DNA from: Fomitopsis serialis
Lineage: Eukaryota > Basidiomycota > Agaricomycetes > Polyporales > Fomitopsidaceae
Assembly (NCBI RefSeq): GCF_022376445.1
Contig: NW_025954970.1
Coordinates: 124,001-188,000 of the forward strand
Direction: 5' to 3'
DNA length: 64,000 nucleotides
Made by a program: the position numbers and the translations under genes
Notes under the pieces: model-generated
Databases searched by the model: none
What the model was told of the DNA's origin: nothing
Seen by the model: the letters and a program-made list of their open reading frames with translations, nothing else
In this document: in pieces, positions 58,820-64,000 of the stretch
How positions within the stretch are numbered: position 1 is the first letter of the stretch
Layout: each line of letters starts with the position of its first letter

Positions 58820-60268
58820 CTAGTAAGCGCTGCCCTGCGCTGGCAGCCCGTGCGGGAAGAATTGCTTGAAGAGATCCGGATAGTGCCGCTCCGCGACGTC
58901 TGGGTGGCTCCTAATGGCCGCATTTTCATTCGTTAGTCTGTGGGATGACACGGGTTCAAAGGGCTTACTTGACACGCCCGATGAGGTTGACTTGTCCGGT
59001 GGGGAACTGGCCGTATTCTCCGTAATTGACGGCTAGTTTGCACAGAGCCATTAGCAAGGCTATCCGGGCGAGTGCACACGACCGCTTACAATCTGTAGTA
59101 CCAACCGCGCCGCGCTGTTCCTTCAAATTCAGGATCTCAGGGCTGACTGGGATGCCCAGTGAGTCTCGATGTGTCCGATGTGTGACAGGCGGTCTCGGAT
59201 GGCTACGTACGCTCTAGCTTGACCTCCTTGATGGAGATGCGCTGGGCTATGTTTTGGAAGAAGGGGATTGAGTAGCGGGGAGTCGATCCTTTGGGCGGCG
59301 AGAGCACGCGGTGGGAGGTCGCCTGCGCGAGGCCCTGGGTGACCGTCTCGAGCGCTGTCAGTGCAGGTGAGCTGCCAACTGTCTCGGAGAAGATTTGTCT
59401 ACTGACCCTTTCCGATGTTCACGACGAAGGTTCCTGGGATTGGCGGCGCGTCGATCCACTCGCCGGACAAGTTCTGTACCTGCAGCCCGGGGTGCGACGA
59501 TGCTTGCAGCAGCTAACATCCCCTACATCTCAGCCGAGACCCGACTCGCATTACCAACAGGAACTGCGCACGAAAGTCAAGAATCCACCATCAAAGTGGG
59601 GCCCGACCCCTTGGTTCGAAGAGAGGTCATCTAGTGCCGGGTATTTCACGACCTTCGCGCGGTGCGGGGTCGGCCCGTCGAGCTCGTAGAAGCCCTTCAT
59701 AATCGAGGACGGGAGCCCGAACGCCTCCGCGAGCAGGCCGATGAACTCGTAGCTCAGCTTCTCGACCTGCGCGAGGTACCGCAGGAAGGTTTCCTTGAAG
59801 CCCGGGAGCAGGTCCTCGTCTGGCCACTAGACCCCATCAAACGCATCAGTCTCCCTACCGCGGAGAATCAGACGAACGGAATGTCTGCACCTGCGATGGA
59901 CCCCAGAGCCTGAGGTACTCCGGCTCGCCAGGCTTCCACCTCGCCTCGTACGGGGTCGCAAAGTCGTACTGCTCGCGTTGGTCCGTCTTCCCCTTCGTGA
60001 TCTCCGCGCCGAGTTTAGAGTACCCGAGGAAGTGCTCTGAGTTCGCCATCCGGATCTTGTCCTTCGCGGCCTGGGGCAGGTCGAACAGGCGCGGCGCGTA
60101 CTCGATGACGGCGTCGATGTCTGCGCGCGCGACGGGCGGGTTGGAGAGGTAGAGGAAGCCGACGTTGATGAGCGCGTGTCGGAGTTGCGCGAGGAACTCT
60201 TGTCTGCGCGCCGGATCCGCGGTCAGGGAGTAGTCGAGGATGGGGACGCTTGAGAAGTTGGAGGCCAT
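58820..60268 (-). CDS. 2-oxoglutarate/Fe(II)-dependent oxygenase (isopenicillin-N-synthase-like), paralogue A
   Basis: Exons 60268-59891, 59826-59572, 59512-59407, 59354-59211, 59146-59090, 59032-58969 and 58910-58820 are all in phase and give 364 residues. The N-terminal DIOX_N region reads VPILDYSLTADPARRQEF, HALINVGFLYLSNPP and FDLPQAAKDKIR. The double-stranded beta-helix core has the iron ligands H-x-D in GVGPHFDGGFLTF and the distal His in TSHRVLSP; the 2OG-binding R-x-S is RYSIPFF. Such enzymes oxidise small molecules using O2 and 2OG; the substrate is unknown. It differs from neighbour B (384 aa) by lacking 20 residues near the C-terminus, where a 58-nt intron (58,911-58,968) occupies the corresponding place. 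If that intron is not spliced, the protein stops at GRVK. Cytosolic; no signal peptide. Confidence 0.82.
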
Positions 60269-60324
60269 CTCTGTGGCTGTGCGAGTCGGAGGTCGGTCGT
60301 GGTGGAGGATCGAACGGCACGAGG

Positions 60325-60331
60325 CTTTATA
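60325..60331 (-). promoter_or_regulatory. TATA box of oxygenase A
   Basis: TATAAAG on the minus strand, 57 bp upstream of ATG 60268. Confidence 0.6.
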
Positions 60332-60918
60332 CCGGGTGAGACTGGAGAAATACCATGACTGCGTTCACCGGAGTGCCGATGACGCGATCTGACCAAGAGC
60401 TGCATGCGGCCCGCCGAAAGAATACAGCCGGCGCTCACGATAGGGGTGAGTGGGAAGTGTACGAAACGCGAGATTGCGTCCAGTTGTGGTCGGCTGTGGC
60501 ACCTCTGCGAATCCCCTGACTCGTTGTGAATGCCTAGGGACTTCTCATCGTCTAAATGCTCCGCTGCAGGGGGGTGTCCCATAGAACGCGTAGCGACCGC
60601 CAGCCCTCACATGATGCATTGATTAGTCGACGGTGGTAGCAAAATAATCGACACAATACAGGGTCTTACACATTGGCAACCGCAGGTGAGAACAGTTGAG
60701 AGTAGTGCTACGTCAGTCGGGTTGAGAAGCATGCGTGCGCACGCAACAGAACGCCAAAGGCGGTGAGTTCGCAATTTACACCATCATCACATTAACCTTG
60801 CAAACTGATCCTGACATACGTTCCGCCTAGTATACATACGTACAACCCAAACCTTGCTACAAGGACACACTTTACAAAGACTCCCGGGCTCGAGAGGAAG
60901 ACGACTCAGCCCGACGTA
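60332..60918. other. Spacer between the two oxygenase genes
   Basis: It holds the upstream region of gene A and the 3' region of gene B. No gene was seen. Confidence 0.5.
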
Positions 60919-62349
60919 TCAATACGCCTTCCCCTGCATCGGAAGTCCCTGCGGGAAAAATTGTTTGAACAGCTCGGGATAGTGGCGCTGCGCAACATCG
61001 GGATGACTCCTGTGTGGGATGCCGTCAGCACCAGGACGCATCGTTGCAAACCAGATGTTGGCCACCCACTTGATACGGCCGATCAGGTTGACTTGGCCGG
61101 TAGGCAGTTGGCCATACTCGGCGTAATTGACGGCTAGATGACGAGACGGCTCGCTTGAGTCGATGCGGTCGGACGCTATCAAGACTTACAATCGGGAGTG
61201 CCGCCCTCGCCACGCTGTTCCTTCAGCTTGACAATTTCCTCGTTCACTGGGGTGATGGTCAGTCAGCTGCACTTCCACATGCAGAGCTATCTGAACGCAC
61301 GTTGCAGGGTGATATCCTTGACCGAGATACGCAAGGATATGTTTTGGAAGAATGGGATAGAGTAGCGAGGAGTGGATCCCTTCGAAGGGGAGAGCACACG
61401 ATGAGACGTTGCCCGGGCCAACCCCTGCGTAACAGTCTCGAGTGCTAACGACACTGAGTCAGCATCCATGTAGATGGTATACCGCAGGCTAACTCCCCAC
61501 CTTTCCCAATGTTGACCACGAAGGTTCCAGGAATAGGCGGCGCATCAATCCATTCGCCTGAAAGATTCTGGACCTGGAGCCCCGCATGTGGAGACGCTTG
61601 AAGTAGCTGCAGGACGAGACGGATAAGCCTCCAGAAAACTGCGGCCAATGGTGAACGGACTTACGAATGTCAAAAATCCAGCGTCGAAGTGGGGCCCGAC
61701 GCCTTGGTCCGAGGAGAGATTGTCCAAGGCAGGGTATTTGACCACCTTGGCCCAATGTTGAACTGGCATCTCTGTCTCGTAAAAGGCCTTCAGCGCGTCA
61801 AGCGGGAGTCCAAAAGCCTCTGCAAGCAAGTTGGTGAATTCGTAGCTAAGCATCTCTACCCCTGCGAGGTAGCGCAACATCGCCGCTTTGAAGCCCGGCA
61901 GCAGCTCGTCCTCAGGCCACTGTGTCATCCGTGAATGAAGGCTACGAACGAAACAATGGAGCTCAGCTTACCTGGGCCGGGCCCCAAAGCCTCATGTAAT
62001 CAGGATCTCCAGGCTTCCAGACGTTCTCGCACTCAGTGCCGAAGTCGAACTGCTCGCGCTGGTCCGACTTGCCCTTAGTCAGTTCAGCACCGAGCCTGGA
62101 GTAGCCATAGAAATGCTCTGAGTTCGCCATGCGGATCTTGTCCTTCGCTTCCTGGGGGATGTCGAACAAGCGCGGCGTGTAGTCGATCACCGCGTCGATG
62201 TCCTCGCGGGGAACGGGGGAGTTCTGGAGGTAGAGAAAGCCGACGTTGATGAGGGCATGGCGAAGCTGGGCAATGAACTCCGCTCTGCGCTCGGGATCGA
62301 CAGCCAAAGAGTAGTCGAGGACTGGGATGCTAGAGAAGTTAGACGCCAT
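60919..62349 (-). CDS. 2-oxoglutarate/Fe(II)-dependent oxygenase (isopenicillin-N-synthase-like), paralogue B
   Basis: Exons 62349-61972, 61919-61665, 61606-61501, 61444-61301, 61246-61190 and 61133-60919 are in phase and give 384 residues. The first five exons have exactly the same lengths as in paralogue A (378, 255, 106, 144, 57 nt), showing tandem duplication. Motifs: DIOX_N with VPVLDYSLAVDPERRAEF; iron ligands in GVGPHFDAGFLTF and TSHRVLSP; 2OG-binding RYSIPFF. The C-terminus reads GRIKWVANIWFATMRPGADG and ends FPQGLPMQGKAY. An upstream in-frame ATG at 62373 would add eight residues, but paralogue A starts at the equivalent of 62349 and 62373 is only 43 bp from the TATA box, so 62349 is preferred. 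Role as for A. Confidence 0.88.
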
Positions 62350-62415
62350 TGAAGACAAGACAAAGCTGTTCACGAGTTGAATCGCGACTGAGTGTCCTCT
62401 CCGTATCGCGCTCTG

Positions 62416-62422
62416 CTTTATA
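62416..62422 (-). promoter_or_regulatory. TATA box of oxygenase B
   Basis: TATAAAG on the minus strand, 67 bp upstream of the preferred ATG. Its setting resembles that of gene A. Confidence 0.6.
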
Positions 62423-62745
62423 CCTCAGCGGGCTGCCACTGCTCAGGAGTCAGTCGAAACACGATACGGGGCTCCCCTGGTCCAGATGACGCGCCGCTAG
62501 CCTGCGGCGGCCCCGGTAAATATGTTGTCCCGCTCGACGCCAGTGGCGAGTGCGCCGCGCTGTCTTGAAGAGGTCGAATGGGCACACGCCGACATTTATT
62601 GGTCTGTCATGGGGCTCGCCGATTACTAGCAGGCGCGGGAGAGAAATCGAGCGATTGGAAGGTGATGCGCTGCAATGCATGGATACGAGTGCTCGACCTG
62701 ATCGTGATACACAGCTGACAGACGGGTGAAAGAAATACGTGAGAT

Positions 62746-63489
62746 TCAAGAGACATATCGGACAACTCTGATGCCCTTTCTCCTTCGCCGCCTTTCGACG
62801 AGCAGGTAGCTGACTGTATGTACGGGTCAGCACACCCTGGACGTTATGCTGGTAAGACTTCACCCGTGCTCACCAACGAGTCTGTCCAAGGCCTCCGTCA
62901 CCTCTGGCTCTGGCTTGATCTCGAAGTACGCATGCTTGGACATGCGGAAGATCCAGAAGTGTCTTCTATGAGGGTGGAATGTGACGACGGGCTTCTGTTC
63001 CGCATCGTCGGCACGAACGAGCTGGAGACATGAGGATCATCAGAGTGATGAAACGGAGGCTAGGAGTCATCCACACCTGAAGCTGTCCCTTGTGCACTTT
63101 CCAACGGAATTCGACACCGGCACCCGTTGCGATTGTTCCTCCGCTTAAATAATCCCAACGTACTTGAGTAAGTGGTTTTCGTCATGAAAGGGAACATACG
63201 GTTCGTCTTGGTCGAACTTCATGAAGTCAGACGCGGAAACCCATTCGCCCTTCTCCCCTCCAAAGCGGACCTTTGGTTCCTTGGTTCGTATCCCCTCGAT
63301 CTCTGCAAGCGGCTCCAGCTCGCGTGTCTCAAAATCGTGTTTGATGATCTTCGTCAGATTCGGATGCCAGTAGCGCGTGACGACCTCGTAGTACATCTTG
63401 TTATCGTCCACGGACATCGTCGTATTGCGCAAGCTGTTCATGGTCACAAACATTTTGTGAGGGGGCTTTTGCTTCGGAGGGGGAGGCAT
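62746..63489 (-). CDS. DUF6593 domain protein
   Basis: Exons 63489-63200, 63143-63077, 63021-62874 and 62813-62746 are phase-consistent and give 190 residues. The sequence follows the basidiomycete DUF6593 pattern: NSLRNTTMSVDDNKMYYEVV, RYWHPNLTKIIKHDFETREL, VRFGGEKGEWVSASDFM, then FRWKVHKGQLQLVRADDAEQ, KPVVTFHPHRRHFWIFRMSK, AYFEIKP and the closing helix VVSYLLVERRRRRKG. The domain has no established biochemical function that I know of; it is a small beta-rich cytosolic protein. The first intron (GTATGT...TTTAAG, 63,144-63,199) replaces an apparent early stop of the unspliced reading frame. The gene is in tandem with the oxygenases. Confidence 0.85.
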
Positions 63490-63568
63490 TGCGGCTACGG
63501 AAATGGGCTAGATGTGAGGTTGGGAGAGGATGGATAGGCGTGTTATGGGCGACTGTACGAATTCTCAG

Positions 63569-63578
63569 CTTATATATA
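63569..63578 (-). promoter_or_regulatory. TATA box of the DUF6593 gene
   Basis: A run of TATATATA on the minus strand about 85 bp upstream of ATG 63489. Confidence 0.5.
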
Positions 63579-63579
63579 T

Positions 63580-64000
63580 GGGAGCGTGTGACGCGATTGC
63601 TTGACCTGTCACTTTCCTCTAGCGAGTACAAAGTCTAGACTTTGCACGACAGCATCAGTAGAGGGGCTTTTCGCACAGACTGACCCACCCCCACCAGGCC
63701 AGTCCGCTCTGGCCAGCACGGCATTGGGCTGAAGATAAGGAATAGCCACGCTTTGGCAATTATTAGAGCTCGGAGACCGACCAGAACCGACGCAGTCGGG
63801 CCTGTGTTCGCATGTGCATGGGAAGCCACAGGACAGAGGGCGTCCATTAGAGTGCTCCGATGTCAATGCGTGGCAGGAAAATGTGGGAACTGCGCGCTCA
63901 AGGGCAGCAGCTACCTGATAGACATGCGGCGGATCTCTATGAGAGCGTCATGAACGTGAGAAATGATATGGAAAACGCACCACACATTCTCACTAGCCTT
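63580..64000. other. Right edge, no gene supported
   Basis: Short frames on both strands show no domain or splice structure. Confidence 0.4.

Noticed and set aside
1..64000. tRNA, rRNA, telomere repeats or CRISPR arrays
   Set aside because: No tRNA-like T-loop plus acceptor pairing, no rRNA-like blocks, no TTAGGG arrays and no regular spacer arrays were seen by eye; a covariance-model scan would be needed to exclude small RNAs.

Overview
The window is nuclear DNA of a filamentous basidiomycete, most likely an Agaricomycete. The support is gene architecture: many GT-AG introns of about 45-75 nt, basidiomycete-type families (DUF6532, DUF6593, Plavaka transposase, Ulp1-DDE transposons) and fungal housekeeping genes (Sec2, a PWWP protein). 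No tRNA, rRNA or bacterial-style operon was seen. All gene models were built by hand from splice signals and reading-frame continuity; exon phases were checked where exon lists are given.

Layout. 0.6-1.8 kb: an unrecognised three-exon gene on the minus strand. 1,995-6,501: a complete DNA transposon with terminal inverted repeats and a TA target duplication; it encodes one 1,221-residue polypeptide joining a Ulp1-type cysteine peptidase to a DDE_1 transposase. 7-11.5 kb: a graveyard holding a LINE RNase H scrap, a long perfect hairpin, a broken ABC-C transporter fragment, a broken aconitase C-terminus and a Plavaka 3' remnant. 11.5-15.1 kb: an intact Plavaka transposase gene (1,112 aa, minus) whose first exon encodes a ubiquitin-like domain ending in Gly-Gly. 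16.4-20.1 kb: a DUF6532 gene. 22.1-32.2 kb: two tandem paralogues, each a Git1/phosphate-type MFS transporter fused through a long linker to a C-terminal von Willebrand factor A domain with a complete MIDAS motif. 32.9-34.5 kb: Sec2-type Rab exchange factor. 35.1-36.9 kb: PWWP protein (minus).

From the PWWP start codon onward the window is a tandem segmental duplication with units of about 9.4, 9.3 and 2.6 kb. Each unit begins with the divergent promoter region and the 5' part of a multi-pass 'sensor-like' membrane protein gene. In units 1 and 2 that gene is cut in its third exon and fused to a 6.7-kb block (X block) of unknown DNA carrying a degenerate satellite. Only unit 3 runs into the native 3' end of the gene, but it has two single-base frameshifts.

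58.8-63.5 kb: two tandem 2OG-Fe(II) oxygenases with identical exon sizes for the first five exons, then a DUF6593 gene, all on the minus strand and each with a TATA box.

The region combines ordinary fungal genes with heavy transposon and segmental-duplication activity. The most promising unusual systems are the MFS-vWA fusion pair and the two transposases linked to ubiquitin/SUMO biology.
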